From Fimenecus sp052169395 (GTDB lineage Bacteria > Bacillota > Clostridia > Oscillospirales > Acutalibacteraceae): a stretch of DNA of 64,000 bases. The stretch is from assembly GCA_052169395.1 (NCBI GenBank), contig JBQNCN010000001.1:310001-374000 (forward strand). Reading direction: 5' to 3'. Within the stretch, counting starts at the first letter, position 1. The number at the start of each line of letters is the position of its first letter. Positions 45,492 to 54,995 of the stretch are shown in pieces. Below the pieces are notes generated by a model. The model searched no databases and was not told where the DNA came from. It saw only the letters and a program-made list of their open reading frames with translations. The position numbers were made by a program, and so were the translations under genes.

Positions 45492-46524
45492 TGTCTTTAA
45501 TCCTTAATAATTCATTTTGAATATAATCAAGCTTTAAAATAGTTTCCTTTGTTTCGGATACATTTAAAAGTTTTGTATTTGAAGAATTAAATTCTTTTAA
45601 TGTATTTCTTTTTTCATCTCCATTACTGAAATACTTATCATAATTCAACCCTCTATTATCGGCAGGCACACAATAAAAATCACCCATGTCAATAGCTTTC
45701 GCACATTCTTCATTGGTTAAAAGTGTTTCATAAAGCTTTTCTCCATGTCTTATTCCTATAACCTTTATATTTTTTTTATCCGCTCCAAAAATCTCACAAA
45801 TTGCCTCTGCCTGAGTTGCTATTGTACAAGCAGGAGCCTTTTGAATAAATAAATCACCATTCTTTCCATTTTTAAAGGCAAACAAAACTAAATCCACCGC
45901 CTCATCAAGAGACATTATGAAACGTGTCATTGAAGGATCGGTAATTGTTATCTGATTTCCACTTTTTATCTGATCAATCCAAAGAGGAATTACAGAACCT
46001 CGACTGCACATAACATTACCATAGCGTGTGCAACAAATTTTGGTATTGCCAGAATTTCTTGATTTCGCAATAGCAACTTTTTCTTCCAAAGCCTTTGTAA
46101 TACCCATAGCATTTACAGGATATGCAGCTTTATCGGTGGAAAGACAAATAACACTTTCAACACCTGCATCCACTGCTGCAGTAAGAACATTATCCGTACC
46201 TATAACATTTGTATATACAGCTTCCATAGGAAAAAATTCACAAGACGGAACTTGCTTTAAAGCAGCCGCATGATATACATAGTTCACTCCGCGCATAGCA
46301 GTTCGTACGGAATCCAAATTTCTTACATCACCAATATAAAATTTGATTTTTTCAGCAAATTCAGGTATTTTAGCCTGAAAATCATGTCTCATCTCATCCT
46401 GTTTTTTTTCATCTCGAGAAAATATACGAATTTCAGCAATATCAGTTTTTAAAAATCGATTTAAAACAGCATTTCCAAATGATCCTGTTCCTCCTGTAAT
46501 TAAAAGCACTTTATCCGTAAACAT
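45484..46524 (-). CDS. capE: CapE-type UDP-GlcNAc 5-inverting 4,6-dehydratase
   Basis: The 346-residue SDR protein has LLITGGTGSFGNAVL at the start, YIGDVRNLDSVRTAM near 63 and KAAYPVNAMGITKALEEK near 132. In that last motif Met takes the place of Tyr in the catalytic YxxxK, as in the inverting dehydratases. It starts UDP-L-FucNAc synthesis from UDP-GlcNAc. The ATG at 46524 follows AAGGAG; an upstream ATG lacks a site. It heads the four-gene operon. Confidence 0.9.
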   Translation of the reverse strand: MFTDKVLLITGGTGSFGNAVLNRFLKTDIAEIRIFSRDEKKQDEMRHDFQAKIPEFAEKIKFYIGDVRNLDSVRTAMRGVNYVYHAAALKQVPSCEFFPMEAVYTNVIGTDNVLTAAVDAGVESVICLSTDKAAYPVNAMGITKALEEKVAIAKSRNSGNTKICCTRYGNVMCSRGSVIPLWIDQIKSGNQITITDPSMTRFIMSLDEAVDLVLFAFKNGKNGDLFIQKAPACTIATQAEAICEIFGADKKNIKVIGIRHGEKLYETLLTNEECAKAIDMGDFYCVPADNRGLNYDKYFSNGDEKRNTLKEFNSSNTKLLNVSETKETILKLDYIQNELLRIKDNV

Positions 46525-46635
46525 TTTCAGCTCCTTGCCTATAACAATCACAAATTCTCAATTAATTTATTATTTTACCATAATATTTCAAAATATTAAA
46601 ACATTAATCATATTAATAAATATTCTTTTTTAAAA

Positions 46636-46664
46636 ATTCTATCATCCATATTTATCTTTTTCAA
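46636..46664 (-). promoter_or_regulatory. Candidate promoter of the capE-capG-capF operon
   Basis: TTGAAA (46659-46664) and TAGAAT (46636-46641) are 17 bases apart on the minus strand. They lie about 110 bases ahead of capE in a 260-base divergent gap that is very AT-rich and otherwise shows nothing definite. Confidence 0.4.
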
Positions 46665-46720
46665 GTATATCACCTGCCATATTAAAATCCATACTATACT
46701 ATTCAAATAAAGACATTTTG

Positions 46721-46749
46721 TTGATACTTGATTTTTTATCAGCTATAAA
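46721..46749 (+). promoter_or_regulatory. Candidate promoter of birA-alr-DUF4364-comF
   Basis: TTGATA (46721-46726) and TATAAA (46744-46749) are 17 bases apart, 35 bases before the birA start. Confidence 0.5.
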
Positions 46750-46784
46750 GGATAATATTATATATAAATAAAGCAAGGTGAATT

Positions 46785-47675
46785 ATGGATAATAAAAGCA
46801 ATTACAAATATAAAGGAAAACGTAAAAAAACTCACGGAAAAGCACAATATCAAGACAGACTGGAAAAAGAAAATCCTGAAATTTTAACACTTGATAAAAC
46901 ACAACTTTGTTACCACTGTAAAAGATATAATTTAAAAAGAGAAATAAGAGGATTTCAAGAAACTGATTCCACTAATGAAAGAATTAAAGATTTTTTAAAA
47001 ACTGAAAACAATTCAAAAATAGCTGTTATTGCAGATTCTCAAACAAATGGAAAAGGAAGAAACGGTAGAAACTTTATTTCTCAAAAAGGCACGGGAGTAT
47101 ATTTTTCCATTGCCTATGAAATTTCAGGACAAGAAAGAAATTTCGACTTACTTTCCTCTTTTGCCGCACTTGCAGTATGGGATACTATGTACTATCTTTT
47201 CAACATAAAAAGTAGTATAAAGTGGCCTAATGACATTATATTTGAATCCAAAAAACTTTGCGGAATTTTATGTGAAATAGTAAATAATAAAAAAGGTAAA
47301 CCCGCCTATGCAGTTGTCGGAATAGGTATAAATCTGGAAAAACAGGAATTCCCTGATGAACTCAATCAAACGGCAGGATCCGTCGCCGACTTTTACAACG
47401 GTAAAATAGATCACAATGAAGTTGCAATAGATATAATAAATAATCTCGATAGATATATTTTAAGAAAAAATGTTTTAAACATTGAAAAGACAGATTTATT
47501 CATAAAACTTCTTAAAGAGCGTTCCTGCATTATTAACAATGATGTAATGATACAAACAGGTAAAGAAAATTTTATAGGCAAGGTGCTTGATATTGCAAAA
47601 AACGGACATTTAATAGTTTCTAAAAATTCAGAGGCGATTGAGCTTTCTGCAGGAGAGGTCGTGAAACTTTCGTGA
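46785..47675 (+). CDS. birA: Biotin--[acetyl-CoA-carboxylase] ligase with an unusual N-terminal extension
   Basis: In this 296-residue protein the ligase domain begins near residue 62 with ETDSTNERIK. SQTNGKGRNGRNF near 86 (biotinyl-AMP loop), IKWPNDIIFESKKLCGIL near 145 and VVGIGINLEK near 175 follow. The C-terminal SH3-like part is VLDIAKNGHLIV. The first 60 residues are Lys-rich and hold LCYHCKRYNL; they do not look like the winged-helix repressor domain of class II BirA. AAGGTGA precedes the ATG. Confidence 0.9.
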   Translation: MDNKSNYKYKGKRKKTHGKAQYQDRLEKENPEILTLDKTQLCYHCKRYNLKREIRGFQETDSTNERIKDFLKTENNSKIAVIADSQTNGKGRNGRNFISQKGTGVYFSIAYEISGQERNFDLLSSFAALAVWDTMYYLFNIKSSIKWPNDIIFESKKLCGILCEIVNNKKGKPAYAVVGIGINLEKQEFPDELNQTAGSVADFYNGKIDHNEVAIDIINNLDRYILRKNVLNIEKTDLFIKLLKERSCIINNDVMIQTGKENFIGKVLDIAKNGHLIVSKNSEAIELSAGEVVKLS

Positions 47676-48856
47676 ATAGAGAAATTGATAAAAACAGAAT
47701 CACAGCCCTCATTGACCTCGATGCCATAATGTCAAACATTATAAATGAAAAGAAAAAAATCGGAACAGACATTAAAATGTGTGCCGTAATTAAAACCGAC
47801 GCTTATGGACACGGTGCGGTGCCTGTAGCAAATTCACTAAAACACCTTTGCGAATATTTTGCCGTTGCCACAGTAAGTGAAGGGCTTGAATTAAGAGAAA
47901 ACAACATCACAAACAACATTTTAATTTTAGGTTATATTTTCCCTGATGAAATTGAAACAGCTCTAAAAAATAATTTAGAACTGACTGTTTTTGATTTTGA
48001 AACAGCTCTTGAAATTTCAAATCATGCTTTAAAGCTTAATAAAAAAGCCGTCATTCAGCTAAAGATAGATACGGGTATGGGTCGTATAGGCTTTCAACCG
48101 ACAGACAACAGTCTGTCGGATATAGAAAGAATCTCAAAACTTGAAGGAATATATATAAAGGGTATTTTTACACATTTTTCAAAAGCTGATGAAAAAGATA
48201 AAACTTTTTTCAATATTCAAAAAGATAAATTTTTAAATTTTATTTTAAAAGCGGAAAATTCAGGAATAAATTTTGAATTAAAACATATGTGCAACTCTGC
48301 CGCAATAAATGATTTTGACGGAGATATGCTTGATATGGTTCGTTCCGGAATTATAACATACGGACTTTTACCAAGTACCGAATTAATAAAAAACAAAATA
48401 AAACTATCCCCTGCTCTTAATCTTTCAAGCAGTATTTCCTTTATAAAAAGAGTCGATAAAGACTTCCCCGTTTCATATGGCGCAACCTTTACAACAAAAA
48501 AAGAAACCTTAATAGCAACCGTTCCCGTCGGATATGGCGACGGTTATCCAAGATCTTTATCGAACAAAGGCTATGTACTTATAAACGGTCAAAAGGCAAA
48601 TATCATCGGAAGAATTTGTATGGATCAGTTTATGGTTGATGTTTCAAATATAAAAAATATAAAGAGAGGAGATAAAGTTACCCTAATAGGCAAAGATAAA
48701 AATGAAGAAATCACTGCGGAACTTTTAGGGGAACTTTCAGGTAGATTTAATTATGAGCTTTGTTGCAATATCAACAAGCGTGTTCCGAGATACTATAAAT
48801 TAAACGGACAGATTGTACCGTCCGAATATTTTTACTATAAAAAAGGATTGCAATGA
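47672..48856 (+). CDS. alr: Alanine racemase
   Basis: The 394-residue PLP enzyme has the lysine motif MCAVIKTDAYGHGAVPVA near residue 37. KIDTGMGRIGF is near 130, KHMCNSAAI near 205 and VPVGYGDGYPRSLSNKG near 290. The catalytic Tyr is in PVSYGATF near 270. It makes D-alanine for peptidoglycan. The start is GTG and overlaps the birA stop as GTGA. It is part of the plus-strand four-gene block. Confidence 0.95.
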   Translation: MNREIDKNRITALIDLDAIMSNIINEKKKIGTDIKMCAVIKTDAYGHGAVPVANSLKHLCEYFAVATVSEGLELRENNITNNILILGYIFPDEIETALKNNLELTVFDFETALEISNHALKLNKKAVIQLKIDTGMGRIGFQPTDNSLSDIERISKLEGIYIKGIFTHFSKADEKDKTFFNIQKDKFLNFILKAENSGINFELKHMCNSAAINDFDGDMLDMVRSGIITYGLLPSTELIKNKIKLSPALNLSSSISFIKRVDKDFPVSYGATFTTKKETLIATVPVGYGDGYPRSLSNKGYVLINGQKANIIGRICMDQFMVDVSNIKNIKRGDKVTLIGKDKNEEITAELLGELSGRFNYELCCNINKRVPRYYKLNGQIVPSEYFYYKKGLQ

Positions 48857-49395
48857 ATTATGATGCGATAACCGCAGGAGTTGTTCCCGGCGGTCTCAGA
48901 AACAAAACAAATATAAGAATTCTGCTTTGCTATGTTCTTTCAGAAACGGAGCTTGCAATAAATAAAAATGAGCTTTTATCAACTTTTTCAGAAAACGGCA
49001 GTATAAATTGGTTTGAGTTGTCTGAAGCCATTGACGATTTAATTGAAAAGGGCGAATTCAAAGAAAAAAATGAAAATATAGAAATAACGGAAAAAGGCAA
49101 GCAAGTCGCTGAAGCCCTTTATACCGATGTTCCTGTTTCAACAAGAGAAAATGCAGTGGAAGCAGTATTAAAAATCAACGCAAAAAAAATTGCAAAGGAA
49201 AACTACGGTACCGAAATCAAAAAAAACTCCGACGGTACAAGCACCGTTTTTCTTTTTGCCGGTTCAAAAGAAAACAAAACGGATGAAATCAAGCTTATAA
49301 TGCCTGACACTTTAACTGCAACAAAAATTAAAAACAATTTTGAAGAAAATCCGTCGGAAGTGTTTGCCGCTATCCGCCAAACACTTTTTAAATGA
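48853..49395 (+). CDS. DUF4364-family winged-helix-like protein
   Basis: The 180-residue protein matches DUF4364 of Clostridia from memory. The N-terminal part NIRILLCYVLSETELAINKNEL and the following LSEAIDDLIEKGEFKE...ITEKGKQVAEAL (each quoted in part) have the look of a winged helix. A DNA-binding role is suspected, but no target is known. The ATG overlaps the alr stop (ATGA), so it is translated with alr and comF. Confidence 0.8.
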   Translation: MNYDAITAGVVPGGLRNKTNIRILLCYVLSETELAINKNELLSTFSENGSINWFELSEAIDDLIEKGEFKEKNENIEITEKGKQVAEALYTDVPVSTRENAVEAVLKINAKKIAKENYGTEIKKNSDGTSTVFLFAGSKENKTDEIKLIMPDTLTATKIKNNFEENPSEVFAAIRQTLFK

Positions 49396-50099
49396 ATTTA
49401 TTTTTCCAAAAACTTTTGATATTCTTTTTCCCGAATCGCTGTTATGCTTGCGGTGAAGTTATTTCTGCCAAAAAGCAATTTTGTAAAGAATGTGAAAGCG
49501 AAATTGAAAAAATATCAGAACCAATATGTATATATTGCGGCATCGAACAGTCATTATGCAAATGCAGCAAAAGAAAAAATGATTATGACGGAATTATTGC
49601 ACCGTTTTACTATTCCAAGGCAATCAAAAAAGCTATTCATAATTTAAAATTCAACAACAGAATTGAAATATCAAAATATTTTGCAGAAAAAATGACGAAA
49701 ATTTTCTCAAATAATTATTCAAATCTTAATTTTGATTGTATATGTTTTATTCCGTTTTCTGAAAAAGATACGAAAACAAGAAGATATAACCAAAGCGAAC
49801 TTTTAGCAAATGAAATTTCATATAAATTAAATATTCCTGTTTTTTATGAATTGGAAAAACTTTATGAAATACCTAAACAACATTCCTTAAAAGCTATTGA
49901 ACGTTCCGGAAATGTATTCGGAGTTTTTAAAGTAAAAAATCCCGAAAAAATAAATAATAAAAACATTTTACTTATAGATGATATAAAAACGACAGGTTCA
50001 ACACTTTCAGAATGTTCAAAAATGCTTAAACTATCAGGTGCAAAAAGTATCTACTGCCTAACTGCAGCTATAACAAAAATTAAAAGCATCAAGTCTTGA
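49392..50099 (+). CDS. comF: ComF-family phosphoribosyltransferase-like protein
   Basis: The 235-residue protein has an N-terminal zinc region (CYACGEV, CKECESE, CIYCGIEQSLCKC) and a C-terminal phosphoribosyltransferase fold. RRYNQSELLA near 135 and the PRPP loop NILLIDDIKTTGSTLSEC near 195 are clear. In competent bacteria ComF helps handle imported DNA; the substrate is unclear. The stop codon TGA lies in the -35 box of the following tRNA promoter. Confidence 0.92.
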   Translation: MNLFFQKLLIFFFPNRCYACGEVISAKKQFCKECESEIEKISEPICIYCGIEQSLCKCSKRKNDYDGIIAPFYYSKAIKKAIHNLKFNNRIEISKYFAEKMTKIFSNNYSNLNFDCICFIPFSEKDTKTRRYNQSELLANEISYKLNIPVFYELEKLYEIPKQHSLKAIERSGNVFGVFKVKNPEKINNKNILLIDDIKTTGSTLSECSKMLKLSGAKSIYCLTAAITKIKSIKS

Positions 50100-50125
50100 C
50101 AAAATGCGGAGGCTATGTGTATAAT
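50096..50125 (+). promoter_or_regulatory. Promoter of the tRNA-Thr gene
   Basis: Perfect TTGACA (50096-50101) and TATAAT (50120-50125) are 18 bases apart. The -35 box overlaps the comF stop codon at 50097-50099. The tRNA starts 9 bases after the -10 box. Confidence 0.85.
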
Positions 50126-50134
50126 ATCAATCAC

Positions 50135-50210
<76 letters not shown>

Positions 50211-50211
50211 T

Positions 50212-50240
50212 AAAAAAACGGCTTTAAAAGCCGTTTTTTT
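50212..50240. terminator. Bidirectional terminator between tRNA-Thr and ilvE
   Basis: AAAAAAACGGCTT and AAGCCGTTTTTTT form a 13-bp stem with a 3-base loop. It serves the tRNA on the plus strand and ilvE on the minus strand. Confidence 0.9.
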
Positions 50241-50253
50241 ATTTATTATTAAA

Positions 50254-51279
50254 TCAAACTATTTTTCTAATCCATCCGTCAGGAGCTTTGATTTTACCAT
50301 TCTGAATACCTGTAAGAGTTTTGTACAAAGCTGTTATAGTATCACCTGCATAAGTCATTCCTGACGGAAAATTTATTTCTTCAACACCGTTTACAATTTT
50401 ACCAACCGGTGAAATGACAGCCGCAGTTCCGCAAAGTCCGCATTCTTTAAATTCCTTAACCTCTGAAAATTCAACGGGCCTTTCTTCCACTTTCAAATTC
50501 AAATAATGCTCAGCAACATAAACAACTGAACGCCTTGTTATTGACGGCAAAATTGAAGAAGATTTCGGGATTACAAGAGTGTTTTTCTTATCTATAAAAA
50601 TAATATTAGAACCTCCGGTTTCCTCAACAAAACGTCGTTCTTTCGGATCAAGATACAAATTTTCAGCAAAGCCGTTTTTATGTGCAAGATAAGAAGAATG
50701 AAGACTCATAGCATAATTAAGACCCGCTTTTACCGCACCCGTACCGCACGGTGCAGCACGGTCAAAATCTGAAACCACCAAAGAAACAGGAGTTGCTCCA
50801 CCCTTATAATACGGTCCTACAGGCGTAGCAAAAATCCGAAATTCATATTCATCCGCCGGAGAAACTCCTATAACAATTCCAGATGCATATTCATACGGTC
50901 TTAAATAAAGACTTGCTCCTGTATTGTACGGCGGCACCCATGCAAGATTTGCCTTTACAACATCATCAACTGCGGATAAAAATCGTTCCTTAGGAAACGG
51001 CGGCATTTGAATACGTTTTGCAGAATCTATAATTCGCTCAGCATTAAGGTCAGGTCTGAAGCAAACAACCGCTCCGTCCTCCCAAGTATACGCTTTAAGG
51101 CCCTCAAAAACCTGCTGACAATACTGTAACATTCCGGCAGATTCATTTAAATAAACATTCTCATCATCTAAAAGCGCACCTTTATCCCAAACGTTATTTT
51201 TCCATTTTGAAACATAACGTTTATCTGTTTTATAATATGTAAACCCAAGATTTTTCCAATCCAAATTTTGTTTATCCAT
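50254..51279 (-). CDS. ilvE: Branched-chain amino acid aminotransferase
   Basis: This 341-residue fold-type IV PLP enzyme has AGMLQYCQQVFEGLKAY near residue 48 and the PLP lysine in GTGAVKAGLNYAMSL near 180. EETGGSNIIFI near 215, PSITRRSV near 245 and CGLCGTAAVISPVG near 285 follow. It transfers amino groups in Leu, Ile and Val metabolism. GAGGAT precedes the ATG. It lies downstream of the flippase gene with no terminator in between. Confidence 0.94.
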   Translation of the reverse strand: MDKQNLDWKNLGFTYYKTDKRYVSKWKNNVWDKGALLDDENVYLNESAGMLQYCQQVFEGLKAYTWEDGAVVCFRPDLNAERIIDSAKRIQMPPFPKERFLSAVDDVVKANLAWVPPYNTGASLYLRPYEYASGIVIGVSPADEYEFRIFATPVGPYYKGGATPVSLVVSDFDRAAPCGTGAVKAGLNYAMSLHSSYLAHKNGFAENLYLDPKERRFVEETGGSNIIFIDKKNTLVIPKSSSILPSITRRSVVYVAEHYLNLKVEERPVEFSEVKEFKECGLCGTAAVISPVGKIVNGVEEINFPSGMTYAGDTITALYKTLTGIQNGKIKAPDGWIRKIV

Positions 51280-51323
51280 TTTTTATCCTCAATATAATTA
51301 AATTTAAATTTTCTATCTACTAT

Positions 51324-52619
51324 CTATTTTATTTTAGGCAAACAGCCTTTTAATAATATTCCATTTATCATAATTTTAAAGCCCTTTCTTAAATCCGGAA
51401 TTATCGCCATCATTATGAAATTGGCTAAAACTTGAGTAATTAAAGATGCTAATGCCGCACCTACAATACCTTTTTGCGGAATAAAAAAATAATTGAGTAC
51501 AATATTGGCAAGAGCTCCTGTAAATGTACAAACCTGCACCCATTTAACTTTGTCCTCGGCGACCATATAAACATTATTGATTGCTCCGAAATATGAAAAT
51601 GAAGTATACCAAACAACCAATGACAAAGAGCCTACTGCACCAAGATATTTTTCTCCATAAGAAAATAAAATTATATATTTTGCAAATACAGTAATAAATA
51701 TACCGTAAGCCATACAAAACCAAAAAACTATTGAATAAAGCTGTTTTAAGCGTTTCACATAAAGCTTTTCATCTGAAAGCTTTGCATCCATTATATCCGG
51801 TCTGAATCCCTCAATCAAAGTCATTGGTATAATAACAACAACTCCAGCAAGAGTTGTTGAGGCACTATAAAGCGCCACCGCACTGTTATCAACCATTGAT
51901 TTAAGCATTATTTTATCTGCCTGACCATATATTGTTGCCAAAACCGCAGAAGAAATAAACGGATATGACATTTTCAGCATACTAAAGATTGTTTGCTTTT
52001 TTACTGAAAATTTATGCGTATAATGTTTTCTGTAAAACAAAAATAAGAATAATGAAAATAAAAAAGTTTCAATCGTTACACCAATTACATATAGAATCAA
52101 ATTATGAAAAACCGCAATAGACACAAGCTTCCAAACTGCAGAAATCGCAAAAGCCGCCAATCTGTAAATTGCTGTAATATTAGCTTGATTTTTATACCTA
52201 TACCAATAAATAAACATATCAAATGAACTGAAAAGTATGGACATAGACTGACACAATACAATAATATTCAGCTTAGGGTCATTTGATTTTGAAAAATATA
52301 TAATCAACTGAAGTAAGATGATTGAAATTATCGAAAAAATAATTCGTGCGGATATACAAGATGAAATATATTCATTGCTATGCTTTTCATCTTTTGAAAA
52401 TTCTCTGCTTATTATTCCCTGAAAACCAAGTGTTCCGACAGAAGTAAAAAAAGCAATCCACGAAGCCGCATATGTAAGTAAACCGTTATCATTCAGTGAT
52501 AATAAACGAGCAACAACAATATTTAATACAAACGACAGTATGGCATGAATTATATTTCCAAAAAAAATCCATGACACATTTTTTATTAAACGATTTTTTA
52601 AAAAATTATTGATATTCAT
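51324..52619 (-). CDS. Polysaccharide repeat-unit flippase (Wzx/RfbX type)
   Basis: This 431-residue protein has about twelve helices and fits the MOP-superfamily polysaccharide exporters: NVSWIFFGNIIHAILSFVLN at the N-terminus, LGFQGIISREFS near 58, MSYPFISSAVLATIYGQADKIML near 213 (quoted in part). These flip lipid-linked repeat units across the membrane. It is the last gene of the polysaccharide locus, directly after the polymerase candidate. Confidence 0.87.
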   Translation of the reverse strand: MNINNFLKNRLIKNVSWIFFGNIIHAILSFVLNIVVARLLSLNDNGLLTYAASWIAFFTSVGTLGFQGIISREFSKDEKHSNEYISSCISARIIFSIISIILLQLIIYFSKSNDPKLNIIVLCQSMSILFSSFDMFIYWYRYKNQANITAIYRLAAFAISAVWKLVSIAVFHNLILYVIGVTIETFLFSLFLFLFYRKHYTHKFSVKKQTIFSMLKMSYPFISSAVLATIYGQADKIMLKSMVDNSAVALYSASTTLAGVVVIIPMTLIEGFRPDIMDAKLSDEKLYVKRLKQLYSIVFWFCMAYGIFITVFAKYIILFSYGEKYLGAVGSLSLVVWYTSFSYFGAINNVYMVAEDKVKWVQVCTFTGALANIVLNYFFIPQKGIVGAALASLITQVLANFIMMAIIPDLRKGFKIMINGILLKGCLPKIK

Positions 52620-52621
52620 TT

Positions 52622-53740
52622 TTATAAATTCCAGAAAAATTTATAGGGAACCATACTGAGTTCAGGAGCCGAGAGGGAATATTTCCAAAAATACCAAACC
52701 AAAAACACAAATAAAAATGATTTGATAAAAATCCTGTCTTTTTTATTAAGGCGTTTAATATTATTTGGAACAAAAGCGATTAAAAATATTTGCGCATATT
52801 GAGCGGTTCGTATGAGAACAGTTCCATAGAACAACAACTGTAAAATTATATTAAAATATAAAATTCTTATCATAATATAATTATTGTCAAAATAATTTTG
52901 TATTAAAACATTATCTCTACCTTTAATATATTGTGTTCTATTAAAAAATCCGTTTTCTCTTGCATATGTTATAAAAATTAATGAAGTTAAAACAACAGCC
53001 AATATATAAAAGATGATATTTCCGCCTATCTGAATATTTTTTTCTTCAGCCTCCCTAATATTAGCATTTACGAATGTTATCAGTCTTTTTCTAAATAAAA
53101 ACAACACAAAAGGAACGCCTATATAAATACCTGCAGTTTTTATATTGAAAGGTATTTTAATAATTAAATATATCAACAAAAAAATATATGCAGATTTATG
53201 CATCTGAGCTGCAAGCAATGTTATAAGAAGAAAAGCGACAAAGTTCCAAAATCCTTTTTTCTTTGCAAACGGAAGTGCAAACAAACAAATCGCAATTCCG
53301 ATAACCGTTCTTACGGCAGAGGCATCAAATGTAAAAAATGTAAAACAAATATAAAGCATTAATGAAAGCGTATAATCTTCAGAATATCTTTTTAAGAATA
53401 CCCCATAAGAAAAGAAAACAAAGGCGTAAACAAAAACAATAAAAACCTGAAACGGAACTTTAAATATATGAGTAAATATCATCATTAAAATTTCATAACC
53501 GGATTCCATCCATGAAATATTATATCGTCCCCAAGGCTGTACACTCATCAATTCATAAATATTTTTATAAGACGAGGTATCTATGCCGACAGTATGAGCT
53601 CTCATTGACATAACAAAAAAAACACCAAATAGGGATAAAACCAATATGGCGATATTTCTTTTTTTCATACTTTTTTCAATTCTTGCTAAAATAATAGGAA
53701 TTAACAATACATATCCTATTAGTAAAAAATAAACTAACAT
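52622..53740 (-). CDS. EpsG/Wzy-like polysaccharide polymerase
   Basis: This 372-residue membrane protein has about ten helices and no soluble domain. MRAHTVGIDTSSYKNIYELM near residue 47, GYEILMMIFTHIF near 82 and a run RTVIGIAICLFALPFA near 143 fit the EpsG family of polymerase-like proteins. The role in joining repeat units is inferred from family and from the flippase next to it. GAGGC precedes the ATG. Confidence 0.8.
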   Translation of the reverse strand: MLVYFLLIGYVLLIPIILARIEKSMKKRNIAILVLSLFGVFFVMSMRAHTVGIDTSSYKNIYELMSVQPWGRYNISWMESGYEILMMIFTHIFKVPFQVFIVFVYAFVFFSYGVFLKRYSEDYTLSLMLYICFTFFTFDASAVRTVIGIAICLFALPFAKKKGFWNFVAFLLITLLAAQMHKSAYIFLLIYLIIKIPFNIKTAGIYIGVPFVLFLFRKRLITFVNANIREAEEKNIQIGGNIIFYILAVVLTSLIFITYARENGFFNRTQYIKGRDNVLIQNYFDNNYIMIRILYFNIILQLLFYGTVLIRTAQYAQIFLIAFVPNNIKRLNKKDRIFIKSFLFVFLVWYFWKYSLSAPELSMVPYKFFWNL

Positions 53741-53770
53741 AGATAAAGCCTCTATAAGATAAAATCTAAA

Positions 53771-54949
53771 TCAATTATCATCAATTTTAAAATGACCTCT
53801 ATTTTTTAAAATATTTCTTCTGTTTAAAACATTTTCTTTACTAATTTTATGTGATACTTCAAGTGCAGCAATAATCTTTGATAAATTTCCTTGTTCAACT
53901 TCTATTCCTGAATATTTATCAAACGACTCACAACTACCTCCTGTAATATATGATACTACTGGTGTTCCACAAGCTATCGCCTCTATATTAACAGTTGGAT
54001 ATGTATCTTGATAAGTTAAATTCAAAAATATATCTGCTGCTGTATATATTTCAGCCAATTCCTCAGCACTCTTTGTTCTTTTTATTCCAATTATCCGTTT
54101 GGGAATTTCCATAAGCTGTTTGTCGGTAAGTCCTACCATTACCAAAGCAAAACGATCATCAAGCAGTCTCGCCAATTCAAAAAAATCATAATATCCTTTT
54201 TCTTTCATCCATACATTTGAAACACCGAGCACCATAATTTTATCGGATATACCATATTTTTCTTTAAAATTATTCGGTGTAGGTTTAAAAACATCAAAGT
54301 CTATTTTATTATAAATAACTTCAACCGGATATTTATTCAGAAAACTTTCATCAACTAAATTTTTAAGCCATTTTGACGGAGTTATAATCCTAAGCTTTTT
54401 AACACTTGTAAAAGCTTTTTTCTTTCTAAAATAATTTCTTTTTGAATTATCAAGTCCATAAGATTTAGGATAGCTTTTAAGGCTTGGACATTTTTCGCAA
54501 CCTCTTTTCCATTTATAACATTTTATTATGGAAAAATGTGCACAATGACCTGTAAACGCCCAACAGTCATGCAAATGCCAGATAATCTGTTTATCTGATT
54601 TTGCCAAAAAATCAAATAAAATTTCATAATTCAGCCAATGACCATGAATATTATGAATATAGATTATATCGGGATTAAATTCTTTTATTTTTGATATAAG
54701 TTTTTTGGTTGAATGTCTGGAATAAAGACCCTCACTGTCTGTAATTCTTGACATAATATTATGAAAAAAATAATCAGCTCTGTTTCCAACAGCAATTATA
54801 TCAGTTTTCAAATTCTGAGGAACCGTCTCAACTGTTGAACAGGCAACTTTTATATTATTTCCCTCAGCTTTTGCTTTACAAACCTGATTATAAACAATCT
54901 TTCCCGTACTTCCAACACCATATACAGAATTTATATATATAATATTCAA
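53771..54949 (-). CDS. Glycosyltransferase family 4
   Basis: The 392-residue GT-B protein has VGSTGKIVYN near 13, IIWHLHDCWAFTGHCAHF near 120, VLGVSNVWMKEKGYYDFFEL near 236 and the donor-binding EAIACGTPVVSYITGGS near 330. The donor and acceptor sugars cannot be read. The start is TTG, 6 bases after GGAGG. It belongs to the polysaccharide locus. Confidence 0.85.
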   Translation of the reverse strand: MNIIYINSVYGVGSTGKIVYNQVCKAKAEGNNIKVACSTVETVPQNLKTDIIAVGNRADYFFHNIMSRITDSEGLYSRHSTKKLISKIKEFNPDIIYIHNIHGHWLNYEILFDFLAKSDKQIIWHLHDCWAFTGHCAHFSIIKCYKWKRGCEKCPSLKSYPKSYGLDNSKRNYFRKKKAFTSVKKLRIITPSKWLKNLVDESFLNKYPVEVIYNKIDFDVFKPTPNNFKEKYGISDKIMVLGVSNVWMKEKGYYDFFELARLLDDRFALVMVGLTDKQLMEIPKRIIGIKRTKSAEELAEIYTAADIFLNLTYQDTYPTVNIEAIACGTPVVSYITGGSCESFDKYSGIEVEQGNLSKIIAALEVSHKISKENVLNRRNILKNRGHFKIDDN

Positions 54950-54995
54950 TCATATCCTCCAAAAAACACAAAAGCCGTTTTATCCGACAGCATAT

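Noticed and set aside
46525..46784. Small gene in the capE-birA divergent gap
   Set aside because: The gap is very AT-rich, with promoter-like boxes on both strands but no frame with a ribosome site.
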